Of a DNA stretch of 64,000 nt, positions 9,237 through 22,489 are shown piece by piece; position 1 is the first letter of the stretch, and each line of letters opens with the position of its first letter. The notes under the pieces were generated by a model. That model ran no database searches. It was not told where the DNA came from and saw only the letters and a list, made by a program, of their open reading frames with translations. A program made the translations under genes and the position numbers. This DNA is from Paraspadella gotoi. Taxonomy: Eukaryota > Chaetognatha. Location of the stretch: NCBI GenBank assembly GCA_051294375.1, contig CM119268.1:14464301-14528300 (forward strand), read 5' to 3'.

Positions 9237-9439
9237 TCCACCCCCCAACCACCGAAAAAAAACCCAGTCGTCAAGCCGACCAAAAAGAAGTGGCCGCACG
9301 ATAAGCAATGAAACAATAAACAGCCCTCATGGCGCTTCCGCGAGTCGTCCGCGAGCCTGAGAAGCGTAAAAAAAAAGCCGAAACGCCGAAAAAGCCATCA
9401 ACCGATGTAGCGAAACAAAAAAGCCGCAACGAAAAAGGC

Positions 9440-9459
9440 AAAAAAAAAAAAAAAAAAAA
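9440..9459. repeat. A20 homopolymer
   Basis: Twenty consecutive A. It ends a short Lys-rich plus-strand frame starting at 9329 that is not otherwise gene-like. Confidence 0.9.
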
Positions 9460-10029
9460 CAGAAGCTGAGAAGTACGAGAAACTGGCTGACGTAAAGAAA
9501 AAAGTTTTAAAAAAATGTGGAAAAAAATCGAGAGTGAAAATGGAAGGAAAGAGAATGAGAAAAAGAAAAATGGGTTGTGATTGGAAGTATCGCAATCGAC
9601 GTGAGTTGTCAATTTGTTAGTCAAATTGACAAGGGAAGTCTGTTTGGGTCGTTACGATCGAGATTTCTTGGCCGCCGTGTTACTAGCTAAGTGCGTGTTT
9701 ACAATTCGAAGGTAACAAACTAATTCAAAGGATTTAATCGACCTTAATTAGAATAGCCTGAACGAAGCTATTCTATATTTTTTTTTATTTTTTAAAATAC
9801 AGTTCGCTAAATAGGACAAGCAAGAAAGCAGATATCCTTTCACCGACCGAACGCCAATACATGTCTCGCGAGACAAATTGGAAAACTGTTTTTAGTCACA
9901 CGATTAACTCGGAGAAAAAGTTCGAAATAAGGGCGGATTCAACTTTGATGGCTGTTTAATGGTGGATAAAAGACAAGATGTGGACCAAAGAAAGAAAGAA
10001 GAAAATTAAAAATAAACTTTTCGATTGGG

Positions 10030-10044
10030 TTGAGAAAGTGAGAG

Positions 10045-10122
<78 letters not shown>

Positions 10123-10265
10123 TTTGCTCCATCAAAAACACGTTTCGTCTGAATGCGTGTGACTGAACAGCCGCGGAGCAAGAACTAGAAAGAAAGAAAA
10201 AGAAAGAGAGAGAAAGAACTAGAAAGAAAGAAAAAGAAAGAGAGAGATAGAACAAGAAAGAAGGA
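10030..10265. repeat. (GA)n and GAAA-type purine repeats
   Basis: Two GA arrays within about 10030-10119, followed by a ~34-bp tandem duplication (units beginning at 10182 and 10216) of a GAAA-rich word. Confidence 0.93.
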
Positions 10266-10439
10266 AAAAAGGAAATAATAAAAAAAAAGAAGGCCCAAAA
10301 TTGAAGGGGAGAGTAGAGCGGCGGCCGGCACAGAGAGAGGGAGGAAAACAGTAGATTGGATTTCAGGGTCTTTCAAAAGGAAGTCTAATTTCTGGCATTC
10401 TTTACCGTCATCTGGTTCTGTACTCCTTTCCATTCTTTT

Positions 10440-13400
10440 CTCTTGTATTCTCTCTCTCTCTCTCTCCTCTTCATCTGCTCATCTTCTGACCTCTTGACGA
10501 TTTGATACTGATCTATTGCCATCATACTTCGGATGCCTACATAATTCGTCTTCCTTCTGAACGAGTCAATCCTCTCATCCGCCTATTCTCCTTTTTGAGA
10601 TAAATGATTCGATTCATCTAGGTATTCCCTCCTCCCTGAAGCTCCCAAGACCCTCCAATAATCCAGGCCCACACACACTACAAAGCTCTTTACAGCTCGC
10701 ACCCTTCCTCCCTCATCTATTATATTATATTTTCGTGTATGTGCATAATCTGTGTCCATTGACCGATGATACATGTACCTGCTTTAATAAAATGAAGAAG
10801 TTTTGCTTAGACTCAACAGAATCTTACTCATTGGTAAAGAATATTCTAGTTGTTCAAAATACCACGTTCCAAAACGTCTATATAGATATTTATAAATATG
10901 AAAAGAGTTCATCCGTGATCAGACACACTTGTACTGTCGAAAGGACTACCTAATTGAAAACTTCATGAAAATTCATGAAAATTATGTCACTGCTCTTGCC
11001 TCAAACCACAATTTAAGCTGATGGCTAGTAAATATCTTACTCACCAAGGATTGCCACAGAAATAATAAAACGGAACAAAATTAGACAATGCCATGTCTGT
11101 ATTAATTATAATATTTAAACAGACTTATTAAAGAGGCGCCTCTAGCATGCCCTGCGTGGCCCTCGCACAGAATTGCTCTCATTGATCTTTTGGACCCTCT
11201 GCCTAGATATCTTCAGGAGTCTGGCGTCTCTTCCGCCGTTACGTAATCGAGTATATGCGAGATAATTTTTCGAGGAATGTTTTTTGATTCGCAACATCGG
11301 AGCGCCTCTTCCGAAGAGGTAGTCCAAAGTTTTTCTTAAAACTATTTCGATCTTCTTATGCCCCATGACTCTTGTGTGAGATTGTGTAGTAACTGGATGA
11401 AAATGTTGTTACAGCAAAAGAAACACGATCGTAGTAAATTCTCGATGCCTTGGGACGTTTAACATGTTGAGACAAAGTAATTATTACTAGCAAGTCATCA
11501 AGCTTATACCGACGAACCTCAATCAAATCGCTTGATTACGTATTTTAAAACTATATATAATGAACACATACTTTTGTAAAATTGGCAAAAGTATTGAAAA
11601 AAGGTGAGTTTCAAATAAACATGACCCTTCTGATCTCATCTTAACGGCCGAAGTCATTTCAAGTGACTCGATCCGTCACCCGAATGAAATGTTTATCACT
11701 CCGGATCTGGATATTCTCGAATGGAAAACTCCCTCGAAGAATGAGTTCTGAAACAGCTTTTAAAAAGCATAAAGAAATCGTTCCTAGTCTGCGTATCTGC
11801 AGAACTTTCTCTAAGAAGTTATGCGTAAACCCCGAGATAATAAAGAGTGCATTGAAATTGGATGAAACTTGTTTTCGTACACGTGAGTCTTTGCGGTGAA
11901 CATAATAAAAAAATTACAAACAAAAGTTTACCTGCTATCAAGTTTTAGATATGAGTGGGCTACAGAATTTATTAAAGTTAAAAAAACATTATAATAATGA
12001 TGTTTTATTGCTCCATATTTGCCAATTAATTCGATCACATCTCACTTTAGAACAACGCTAAGAGATGATTCGAAAATCAATAATAATTTAACCTTTGAGT
12101 TATTTGCCAGACTTCTTTCGTGCAAGTAACCGTTTCGAGGTCAACTTGGGTGTGACGAATGGCTTATTGGAATCATTGGCAGACTGCTACGTCTTTAGAC
12201 TTCACTCCAATTCCTTCCGATGTGACAAACGACGTCTGTCTCTGGGGACTTTCCCGACCCATTTGTCGAAAATCTCCTCGTAATAACACGATAGAAGTAT
12301 AGCTCTTATTCTCGGTGGTTAGTAAACGATTTAGCAATAGATCTCTTATCTTTTTCTCCTTTTATTTCACTTTCTTCTTATTAATTATTCAATAAATTTC
12401 ATTATTGCTAAAGCATTTTCAATTGCTCTTTGCGCGAAGTTCTATTTTCACTCGTCGTTTCTTCCATTACTTATTCGTATTCAGTCTAATACCAGCAGAG
12501 AAACCCAAATTATTAGCAGCAAGCTGCAAAGCTTCATTCGTATATGTGCTCGAATCTTCCCTCGTGTATGATTTATTACTATCGTATATCCTCCTCACGA
12601 GTCTCCAACTGCACGTCCAACACCCACAGTTGTTCACTTTATCCCAATGAATTGCGGAGATAACACGCCTTCTAGCGCGTAGCATACTGTAGAGCGGGAC
12701 GTCTCCCGTCATCTGCACACCCTGAGGTAGCGCATCTTTTTGCCGAACTATCTTTGAAACTGGCCTGGTTGAATTCTCTTTGAGTCCCTGAATGAACTTC
12801 TCGCCTAAATATGATCGGTTTTTGGCGTACGATAAGAAAATCATTTCTTGCTAAATAACATTTATTGGAAATTTCTTTAGAGGGTGTGTATATCTTTATA
12901 TTATACAGATTTAAATATAAATTCATTCTTAATCAACTAAATAATCAACAATAGAATCCTTTCGCGAGATTTAATTTTACAATAACCTGATCAAATTCTC
13001 AAATCATGTTCGATTGCCCTCTTTGGCTCTTAATCCACTCGTGTCTTCCTCTTAACGTGCAATTCCGATGACCGATTCCCCGTCTATTTCGTGCCTCTTC
13101 GCATTGACGTCACTCTGGCTGTAGTCTTCGTCATCTTCTTACACTCCGGAGACAAGACCTCTTCTCAAATCAACAACACTATTCAAACGCCAATAGAACT
13201 GAATTTGCCGTCTCAACTGAAATTGATAAAAACAATATATTTAATCAACCTTATAACTTCATTCTCTTATTATATAAAAACAATATTAACCATTGTTTTT
13301 TACATCTTCTTGTGAGATATTTTTACTCATTACTCAAATTATCAATTGTTTACTCACCACAAATGTTGAAACTTGAGAAACTACCCTCACTACGGATTGT

Positions 13401-15286
13401 GCCAGTAGTGTCTATCATCTTTATTCTTACTAGTGTGTTACCCCGCACAGAAATCGTGATCAATGAGAAGACCCTTCTGTACGTTTATTGCTGCGCTCGG
13501 ATATGTACATCAGTTACCCAACGCTGACCATCACCAGAGAGATTGCACTTGCGATCAGAGAAGCAGATGAGCGCAAAGAGAGAGCACTCCCCAGCAGACC
13601 CAGTATTGGTGCAGCAAGATTCTAAATGGGCGGGTGCCTAAAATAAAATAATAAATCAATTAAGAAAACTAATAAAACAGGATATATGAATATTTACAAT
13701 TAAAAAAACCGCTTTAAGAAGTTGAGGAGTAGAGAAAGCGAGTATATAGAGAGAAAGGGAGCGAAAGAGACATAAAAAAAATTTCATATTCGTACCCTAA
13801 CTAACTTATTTAACACGGAGAGAGACACCATCTTCGATTATCTTCACTTCTCTACAGGCTCGAGCCCCGGTGTATGTCTCAAACAAACGATATGTCACTT
13901 ATTGAATCTCATCGCCATTGATCTGCCAACTTGCTCAGAGCTGATGCGAAGGGCTTTCCAACTTCCTTCAAGGAAATACTTAACAACCTCTGTCCACTCT
14001 AGAGAACCTATAAATCTTATATCTGATACGAGAGTAGAGTGAGAAAAGTTTCCCACGAGCCGCGCTCCCAGAATAGAGAATCATAATATATGTTTCTCTA
14101 TCGTAATCTCACTATAATTACTGTTGTTACCTAGATACCGCCTCGGTCTCCTCCGTGAGCCCTTTTCCAATTCCGTGTATACTCCCTTGCTCTTTTTTTT
14201 TCCAAATCGAGAAGCGGCCAAGGCCCGGTTTAAAATACCCACGAGAGCGCGGTCCCCATTGAGGTCGCCTCACTGCTGCACAGGTCCGAAATTCGAGAAT
14301 TGCGGATGATGCACAGCAGCCTTCACTTCCCGCTGAGTCCAGCGGTTCTGTGGCATCGAAGCAGCGATAGTGGCAAAGATGATAAATGAAATCATTTTGT
14401 TTTATATCCTTTAAAGTTTAGAGAAAATATGAAAATTCTAGTTATATCTAATTTCGTCTGTTCGAAAAGCGAGAAATAAAATTTAATTCTTTGTTTACCA
14501 TTTGAGTTTCGAAGTTTTGGCGGAGATATCTTTATTCCGATTTGGTGAAGTGCGATTGAAACGAATATCCTTCGTTTCGCCTTAAGTTACCAATGACCAT
14601 TGGAACAGAGCCCGAGCAGTCGAGTTTTAGGGAGATTGTAAACAAATCTTTAATCGATTTCTAACTATTGTCATTGATACACACTTTATGTTTATTTTGA
14701 AATGCCCGGCCTCCCACATTTTGCAGATCTGCTATTGCTATTGCTTATCGTGTATTACTGTGTTACTGTATGATGTAACCTGAATTTTTGATCCGATTAC
14801 TTTTTTTTCCGCCCTCAACTTTTACATAAAGCAATTATACCAACAAATAACATACACATACTTTTTGAAAAATAATTAATAAAATCCTACTTAATGATTA
14901 ATTATATTTAGGAGGGGCGGGTTCAGGAAATCAAAGAGTTGTTGTTTCGTTTCGCGGCCCCTCGTTCTTTATTAAACAAAAGTATTGGCCTTCGCTGAAT
15001 TGTAAACAAAACGCTTTTTGGTTCTCGATCGCTTGTAATTCTTTCTTCCAGTCGTGATTTTGGCCAGCGTAACAATTGTAATTCGCTTCCCGTTTATTTC
15101 TCGTTTGTTTCCAACGTTATTAATATAATCAAAGAATACTCAATCATCCTTTAAATATAATTAGGCTAAATAATTCGTCAATTTATTACAGCGAGTTAGT
15201 AATTAAGAACGACAAAGAGCCATCCAGTTGATGCGATCGCGCCTCGTTTAAAAAAAGCCTTTGAAACAGGAGAATAAATCTCTGCG
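10440..15286. other. AT-rich unique sequence, no confirmed gene
   Basis: About 4.8 kb of ordinary intergenic or intronic sequence. Two donor-like GTGAGT words occur at 11604 and 11882, but no matching acceptor and domain were found. Candidate ORF 12467-12844 is listed separately. Confidence 0.6.
12467..12844 (-). CDS. Uncharacterised ORF, 125 aa (weak)
   Basis: The longest frame in this unique region that is not made of repeats. It has an ATG start, a mixed amino-acid composition, several Arg/Lys clusters and a Cys-Gly-Cys-Trp-x-Cys stretch near residue 73. No domain, signal peptide or membrane segment is recognised. Length alone is only slightly more than expected by chance in several kb of sequence, so this may well be non-coding or a relic exon. 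Confidence 0.15.
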   Translation of the reverse strand: MIFLSYAKNRSYLGEKFIQGLKENSTRPVSKIVRQKDALPQGVQMTGDVPLYSMLRARRRVISAIHWDKVNNCGCWTCSWRLVRRIYDSNKSYTREDSSTYTNEALQLAANNLGFSAGIRLNTNK

Positions 15287-15320
15287 TTGGGAATCCGTAG
15301 AAATATAAGGAGCCTCTTCG

Positions 15321-15612
15321 GCTCCTTTTTTTTTTTTCCTTTCTTTTTTCCTTCTTTCTTTTCTTATCTTCTCTTTCTTCTTCTTTCTTTCTATCTTTCC
15401 TCTTCTTTCTTTTTCTTTCTTTTTGTCTTTACTTTTTTCTTATTTCTTTCCTTCTTCCTTTCTATCTTTTTTATTTTACATTTCTTTTCCCTTTCGTTTT
15501 TTCTGTGTTCTCTTTCTCTTTATTTCTTTTCTTTCTTCCTTTCTTCCTTCTTTCTTTCCTTTTATTTCTTCTTTCTATTTAGCTTTCTTTTATTCTTCTT
15601 CTTTGTCTCCCC
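15321..15612. repeat. TTTC/TTCC polypyrimidine tract
   Basis: About 290 bases that are almost entirely T and C on the plus strand, made of degenerate TTTC and TTCC words. Apparent Phe-rich proteins are artefacts. Confidence 0.9.
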
Positions 15613-16460
15613 CCGGCCCATCACCTCCCTCATCCTTCCCCCATTTCTCTTCTCTTTTCACTCCTGGTCTCAACATCAAACCAATGGCGTGGAATGCCGA
15701 TGGATGGTTCATAAAATGGTCACCTGAAAAGGAGTTCGGATTCGGAACACCTCTTCCGACCCTCACCCTTTCAACTCCGAGAGCCACTTCTTTAGCCCTC
15801 AACCCACCACTCTCTCCACCTTTATTTAAATCATCACACGTTTAAAACTTCTCTCACCCCACAACTCCCAAATCACCCATCTGCACACCCGCCCTTTTCC
15901 TTTGAATTTCCGCCAAACCGTATTCATCTTTTTTATCCCAAACGCGTATCTTGAGTGACAATTTTCAATTTCCTCATATTCTAAAAACATTCGGAAGAGA
16001 GAAAAACTTTTTTTCCCTTTTTTAATTTTTTTTTAATGGTCAAATGTTTTGACTTTTTGTTTTTTAAATTTTTAGAAAACCCGAAAAGCGTAGCTTATTG
16101 CATAATGAATGATTGGTCAATTTTATATTGGTTGTACCAATTTCATAAACTTAAATACTATCTAAAAAGTAAAAATGAAATTAAAAAAAAATGTTTTACG
16201 TTATACGTAAAGATCGAGCGACTTTCTGGTTTCGATGTAAACAAAACAATCACAACTCGTCTGGAAAAAAGGTTGGGTCCAAATCCAAATTTAGGATTTC
16301 AACATTCTTTTTCAGAATCCAGTTCGAACTGTGTTTTCTTTAAAGTTCGCGAGACGCGGATATTAAAAAAAGTTTGTTTACGTCTGAAAAAGTTTCGTTT
16401 TTCTCAGAAAAAATTACAGGATTATGAGAAACGGAACAAAAAAGGGCTGATGAGAGAGGA
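15613..16460. other. Non-coding sequence before a 170-N gap
   Basis: Mixed then A/T-rich sequence with no supported gene. A long frame from 16036 crosses the gap at 16461-16630 and has no recognisable content. Confidence 0.5.
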
Positions 16461-16877
16461 NNNNNNNNNNNNNNNNNNNNNNNNNNNNNNNNNNNNNNNN
16501 NNNNNNNNNNNNNNNNNNNNNNNNNNNNNNNNNNNNNNNNNNNNNNNNNNNNNNNNNNNNNNNNNNNNNNNNNNNNNNNNNNNNNNNNNNNNNNNNNNNN
16601 NNNNNNNNNNNNNNNNNNNNNNNNNNNNNNAGCTTGCTGAAACAAGTAGAGAAAGCCCAGTGAAAAACGTCAGTGAAAAAGTTTTCAAGTTTCTGCTAGA
16701 CTCTCCAGAGAGCCATTAGCCTCGCTCTTTCTTCCTTTCTCACCTCCACTTTTCCTCACTCTATTTTTTTTTCTCCTCTCGGTTACTCGGGTTCTTTTTT
16801 TTTTTCTTTTTCCAGTTTTACATACTCGTTTTTTTTATATGCAATTTTTTTAATTTTAAATTCACGCGTCATTTGTC

Positions 16878-16900
16878 ATTTGTCATTTGTCCTTCTCGTT
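16878..16900. repeat. TTTGTCA short tandem repeat
   Basis: Three near-perfect copies of the 7-mer TTTGTCA. Confidence 0.7.
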
Positions 16901-17439
16901 CTTTGACATCAATCACCTTGACGGTTTTTTGACACGATGACTTCGTGACGAAATTCTACTCACCAATTTTTGAAGAGCAGAGAAATGTAAATTTATTTTG
17001 AAACGTGAAACGTAAAACGTGTAAGTCAGTGACATCAAAAAATATGTACAAACAGAAATCGAAGATCAAGCCTTTAAAAAAAAATTATTGCGAAGAATTC
17101 AAAACGTTTTTCCGCCAGTTATTAGAGTCATTCCAATGTATGAATTGTAAAACCGAATAAAAAAGTTACATTGCGTATTTTTCAAAAATGATTCCGAGCC
17201 TGGATACGGCAAGAGGTGTACATCCTAGATTATGGGTCGGTCCTTTTCTTCATTTCATGTCTTTTATCTTCATTTTGCTTCGGTCGTCGTCGTTGCAGTT
17301 GACGTCGTCATCATTGTTGNNNNNNNNNNTGATTTTTTTTCCTGTTTTTTTTTTCCTTTTCTTTCCTACACGAAACAGGATGCGTCAAGTTCGTTACGGA
17401 CGGAGATTATATTAAAAGTGAGGTTTTCTTTTTTACATC

Positions 17440-17957
17440 ATTTCTGTTTCTCGATGGACATATTTCTCCTTGTTTTTCCTTTACTTTGTTTTTCTTTCTT
17501 AATTTCTCCTCTCCTTCTCTTTCTACTTCCCTTCTTTTCTTTCTTTTTTGCTTTCCTTCTTTCCTTCTCTCTCTACTTCCCTTCTTTCCTTTCCTTTCTA
17601 CTTCCCTTCTTTCCTTTCCTTTCTTCTTCCCTTTTTTCCTTTCCTTTTCACTTTCCTTCATTCCTTTCCTTTCTTCTTCCCTCATTTTATCATCATTCTC
17701 CTTTACTTGTTTCCTTCCCTCCTTTCTATATTATATATTTCAGTATTTCAGAATTCTCCTTCCTGCATTTTTCCCTTTCGTATTCCCGCCTTTCTTTTCT
17801 TTTTTTCCTCCTTTCCTTTCTCCTTTCCTCCCTTTCCTCCCTCTCCCCACCTTTTCTCTCCTAGAAATTTTCTCCCCTCTTTCCTCTTTCGTTCCGTCAG
17901 GTAGAAAGAGTCGTAAAAGTTGGTCTCCTCCTCCTCCTCCTCCTCCTCCTCCTCCTC
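17440..17957. repeat. Polypyrimidine tract ending in (CTC)n
   Basis: Degenerate CTTCCTTTC words fill most of 17440-17900. A clean CTC trinucleotide array occupies 17924-17957. A 10-N gap lies just upstream at 17320-17329. Confidence 0.9.
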
Positions 17958-17999
17958 TCCGCAGTAGAATTCGATGAGTTGGCTTATGATAACACAGAG

Positions 18000-18562
18000 G
18001 ATTGCAAGGAAATATACCGATGATGACGATAACGACGACGACGAAAACGACGACAATGTAACGTCGGGGATGACGACGACGATGACGACGACGATGATGA
18101 CCACGTTTTCATGATACGAGAATCGCGTCGCCGATGTGAGGTGTCGCCTGTCGCCTGTCGCCTGTCGCCTGTCGCCTGTCGACCGTCGATCATCGTATTT
18201 TTTTTTGTGATTAATTCTTAAAAAACCGATCGAGCGTAATTAATTATTATAACGCTGTTAGATGATTTGATAATTGACGGTGATGGTGATATCATCATCA
18301 TCATCTTAAAAAATTCAATATATAGACTGACGATATCGACGTCGAGTAGATTCGATGAGACCCTTATGATAGAAGAAGCCACTTGGACTGCGTAGACAAC
18401 GCCGACGAAAACTGCCCACGATGACGACGATGACGACGATGACGACCGGTGCCATGACAACGACGCCAGGAAAAAAAAGATGATGGGCACAATAAAAAAG
18501 CGATTTAACAACGAAGGCGATTGAGAAGATCTTATTACTGTAAAACGAAGAAAATGGCTAAA

Positions 18563-18597
<35 letters not shown>

Positions 18598-18800
18598 CAA
18601 TATATGGTGACGAAGGATTATGATGAATCGATTTTCTCTCAAAATAAACGCGCGAAAATTAGAATTAGAAGATTTGGAGTATTTTCTCCGACGTTCTCGG
18701 TTCTTAATATTACTCGTCATCATTCTTGCTAATAATAATCCCTTTGACATGTTCGTTGTTGTTGTCGTCGTCGTCGTCGTCCTCTCATCGTCCTCTCTCT
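18000..18800. repeat. CGA/CGT trinucleotide-rich block with a 7-bp tandem repeat
   Basis: Interrupted GAC arrays at about 18020-18105, 18415-18447 and 18563-18597, and GTC arrays near 18765-18781. Five exact copies of GTCGCCT lie at 18143-18177. Confidence 0.9.
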
Positions 18801-19138
18801 GCCCCTGATGATTATTCGATTTTTATGCTTGACAAGTTTGACAGTTAATCAATCTCAACAGAAAAATAAAGAAAACATTTATACACGTAAACTGTATTTT
18901 TAACAAAGTATTCGAAAACAACGAGGCGAGGATCTGGGGTTGTATACTTTTTTAAAATTTTTTTTTAGTTAAAAGAGTTCAAATTTGGCGTCTGTAAGTT
19001 TTTTAACGAAATAAAAGAAAGACTGACTGGCAGACTTTGCATTCCGTCGATCAACAATAAATTTCGCGCGAGAAATTTTTTTTTGTAGATCTCACTCCAT
19101 TAGTTTCTTTTATTGAAACTCGACCCGCAATCGTTTAG

Positions 19139-19173
19139 TCTTTGTGTCACTCTCTCTCTCTCCCTCTTCTCTT

Positions 19174-19239
<66 letters not shown>

Positions 19240-19350
19240 CTACCTACTCTCTCTCTCCCTCCTGTTCTCTCTCTTCTCGTCTCTCTTATCTCTCTCTCCC
19301 TCTCTCTCCCTCTCTCCTCTCTCTCCCTCGCTCTCTCTCTTGCTCTACCT
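19139..19350. repeat. (CT)n microsatellite
   Basis: CT array of roughly 200 bp with occasional C or T insertions. It is followed by the opposite-strand form (GA) at 19498-19685. Confidence 0.95.
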
Positions 19351-19497
19351 TTCTCTTCCCAAGATAAGCACTTTTATGATCTCTCTAATGCGACGTTATC
19401 GCCAACACTCCCGTTCTTTTAAAACCGCAACAGAGAGCGAGCTGTCTGCAAGAAAGCAGAACAGTAACACGAAAACGTCAAAAAATTTTTGGACAAG

Positions 19498-19635
19498 AGG
19501 AGAGAGAGAGGACGCATGAGGAGAGGCGGACCGAGGCAGAGAGAGAGAGAGAAGAGACCACTGAGAGAGAGAGAGACAGAGACAGAGAGAGAGAGAGAGA
19601 GGAGAGACGAGAGGAGAGAGAGAGTGGAGATGAGA

Positions 19636-19666
<31 letters not shown>

Positions 19667-19685
19667 GAGAGGACGAGAGAGAGAC
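19498..19685. repeat. (GA)n microsatellite
   Basis: GA array with CA and GG interruptions, the reverse-complement type of the CT block 150 bp upstream. Confidence 0.93.
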
Positions 19686-20084
19686 AAGCAAGAAAACGTA
19701 AGCCTAGCGAAAACGCAGCAGGGAAAAAATTAAAATGGATTGTTGCAAAGATTTTGCGGAGCAAAAACCTGTCGCACTTTCGTATTGACGACGAACGAAA
19801 GAGCGAGTTTCCTGTTTTTCTAACTTTTTTCTTCTAGATCGCCGGAATTTTCATTTCCGGGGCCAAATAAGACGCCGCCTTACTTTACTGGTTCCCTCCT
19901 CCCTCTCGCTCTCGCCGGGCTCGTCGCTCTCCTTCGCTTCCTCGTCCTCTTTCCTTTCTCCTTTCGTTCCCTCCCTCTCTGCCTTCTCCTCCCTCTCTCT
20001 CTCTTCTCCTCCTTCTCCTCTCCTCCCGGTCGGTTGGGTAAAAGAGTGCTATGGTTGCCAGTTAGCTGGAACAATGGGCGAAAT

Positions 20085-20153
20085 GGGGCGGACTGGAAAG
20101 CCGAAAGGATGAAGCAAAGGGAGGCAGCGTATATAAGCAGAATAAAGTCATTC
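20085..20153 (+). promoter_or_regulatory. Candidate core promoter (GC box, TATA, Inr-like)
   Basis: GGGGCGG at 20085-20091, TATATAAG at 20130-20137 and an initiator-like TCATTC at 20148-20153. The TATA-to-initiator distance (20 bp to the A) is shorter than the usual ~30, so the start may be further down. No gene is identifiable downstream. Confidence 0.25.
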
Positions 20154-20269
20154 TTCAACTCCACCAACTCTAATTAAAATCGGAAAAAGAGGCACAACAG
20201 ACATGAATAAAAAAACTTTACGTAATTTACGTTATTATGAAAACGAAACTGTATTTAGAGTCTTTTGCC

Positions 20270-20660
20270 AGATAAGAGGAAAGGAAAGAAAGAAAGGAAA
20301 GAAAGGAAAGAAAGAAAGAAAGATAAGAAAGAACAGAGAGAAAGAAAGATAAGAAACCAAAGAACAGAGTAACAACAAAGAAAGAACACAAGAAGAAACA
20401 AAGAAACAAAAAAAAACACAAGAAAAACAAGAAAACCATTCAAAGACAAAGAAATCACAAGGCGACAAGGAACAGACAAGAAAGAAAGAAGAGAAAGAAA
20501 AGAGTAAGAACAGAAGATCAAGAACAGAAGAACAAGAAAAGAAGAAAAAAAGAATCAGCACACACGTCAGAAGCAAGAAAGATAAATAGAAAAAAAAAAA
20601 AAGAAGAAAGAAAAAAAGTAAACAGAAATAAGGAACGACAAAGAAAGAAAGAAGTATAGG
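20270..20660. repeat. GAAA/GAACA degenerate purine repeat
   Basis: About 390 bases of A- and G-rich words with scattered C. Minus-strand Phe/Leu-rich frames are artefacts. Confidence 0.85.
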
Positions 20661-20799
20661 AAATAAAAAGGTTCTACAGCCTAGGACGACATGGGAAGAG
20701 TCCACGTTTTTTTTAAACTGAGAGGCAATTAAAAAAGATTTAAAAAGCCATTGTTCGTTCTTTGTGGGGGTTTTTTTGATCTTTTTTTGCCCCCTCCCG

Positions 20800-20905
20800 A
20801 GTCTCTCTCTCACTCTCTCTCTCTCTCCCTCTCTCTCTCTCTTCTCTCTCCTCTCTCTCTCTCTCTCTCTCCTCTCCTCTCGTCTCTCTCTTTCTTCTCA
20901 TTCTT
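20800..20905. repeat. (CT)n microsatellite
   Basis: Imperfect CT array. Short GA-rich stretches follow at about 21040-21095. Confidence 0.92.
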
Positions 20906-21539
20906 ATTGTCTCCCATTTCTCCTTCTTAGAGCACACGTGGCGCTCTTCTGTTCAGTGAAGGAAGAAGAGGCTTAAGATTTTCTTTATCTGCATAAAAAG
21001 AGATGAGACCGAGGGAGACGACGAGAGAGCACGATGACGAGAGAGAGAGAGAGAGAGAGGCGGATGAGAGAGTCGCAGAGACGAGAGAGAGCAGTCGCCG
21101 TGAAGGTGACTGTTGTTGATGTGTGGTGATGCTGGAAGATCGATCTGATGAAGGGAAGAAGAGCGACCGTAATTTACGACCGGACATACTATCTCATAAT
21201 TGATATTATTCACTCACTATGACCTACTTCTATTACCAAGGAGACGCCCACTGCATCAAGAAGGTTTCGTATCGTTCTTTGTTTGTATTAGACGCAGTCG
21301 AAATATCCGAAAAAGTTAATGCAGGTGATAGAATTCGCTATTTCGGGTGTGGGGAAAACCCCCCCCCGAGGGCCCTTTGGTTTTTTGATGTTTTCTTAAA
21401 AAAAACACACGAATAGAATAGTGGAAATGATGGACGAAGGATTGCTGTTTGATGGAGGAAAGAAAACAAACCATGATGGAGAAAGAAAAAAAACAAAAGA
21501 AAATAAATATTCATGACGAATGTCGAGAGCGAGGGAAAG

Positions 21540-22377
21540 AGGAAAACTGTCACACAGTATTATATTCTACTTAAATTCATAACCGAGTTTTCTTTGTTTT
21601 CTTTCATTATCGGAAAAACGTAATATCCATTGACCGATAGTCCAGGAACCGGCTTTAAGGATAAGTTCCAAGTTTGCTAGTCGTTGTTTAGTCTCCGCGT
21701 TACTAAATTAGGCGTACTTTTACAGAAGCACATTGTTGAAAAAATTGTTTATATAATTAAGACGTGCGATATTTTTAGATGGGCGTGAACCATATAGATG
21801 AAGTCTATAAATGGCACCATGGACAAAATCGAAATCTGACGGAAGGAATTTCTCCGACGAACGAAGATTGAACGTAGGCGATGGTGCGAGGGCCGTGCGC
21901 ACTAGACGCACGACGAAGATGACGCACGACGACAACGACGAACGATGACGCACGACGACGAAGTCTGCCGGGAGGACGAAAGACGAAGACGACGACGAAT
22001 GAGAACCGAACGGGACGACAAGTAGCTACCGATGAAGCGCGACGACGACGACAAGACGACGGACCGTTTACTCACGCAAGACGCCGAGAGGAAGACGACG
22101 ACGCACGCCGACGACGACGCACAGACCGAATCCGGGGGACGACCCGTCGGACCGCCACGCGCCGAAACATAACGACGGACGACGAGCGCCGACGGACGAC
22201 CAATAACCGCACGACAGCAACGCAGGGACGACCCACAAGATCTAACTGGCGAAGAGAGCAAAAAAAAAAAAAAACTGTTTTCGTTCGTACATGTTTCGCA
22301 ATTTCTTCGCTCCTTATTCTCGTTTCCCTCCACCTCCTCTTTTTTAAAGGCAAAGAGGATAAGAAAAATCATTGAGA

Positions 22378-22422
<45 letters not shown>

Positions 22423-22423
22423 C

Positions 22424-22489
<66 letters not shown>

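Noticed and set aside
11142-11366. 74-codon basic ORF on the minus strand
   Set aside because: Short, no motif, and no splice or promoter context.
17407-17977. Lys/Glu-rich or Phe/Ser-rich proteins
   Set aside because: Pure translation of polypyrimidine/polypurine repeat; the same explanation covers most long frames in CT, GA and GAAA arrays.
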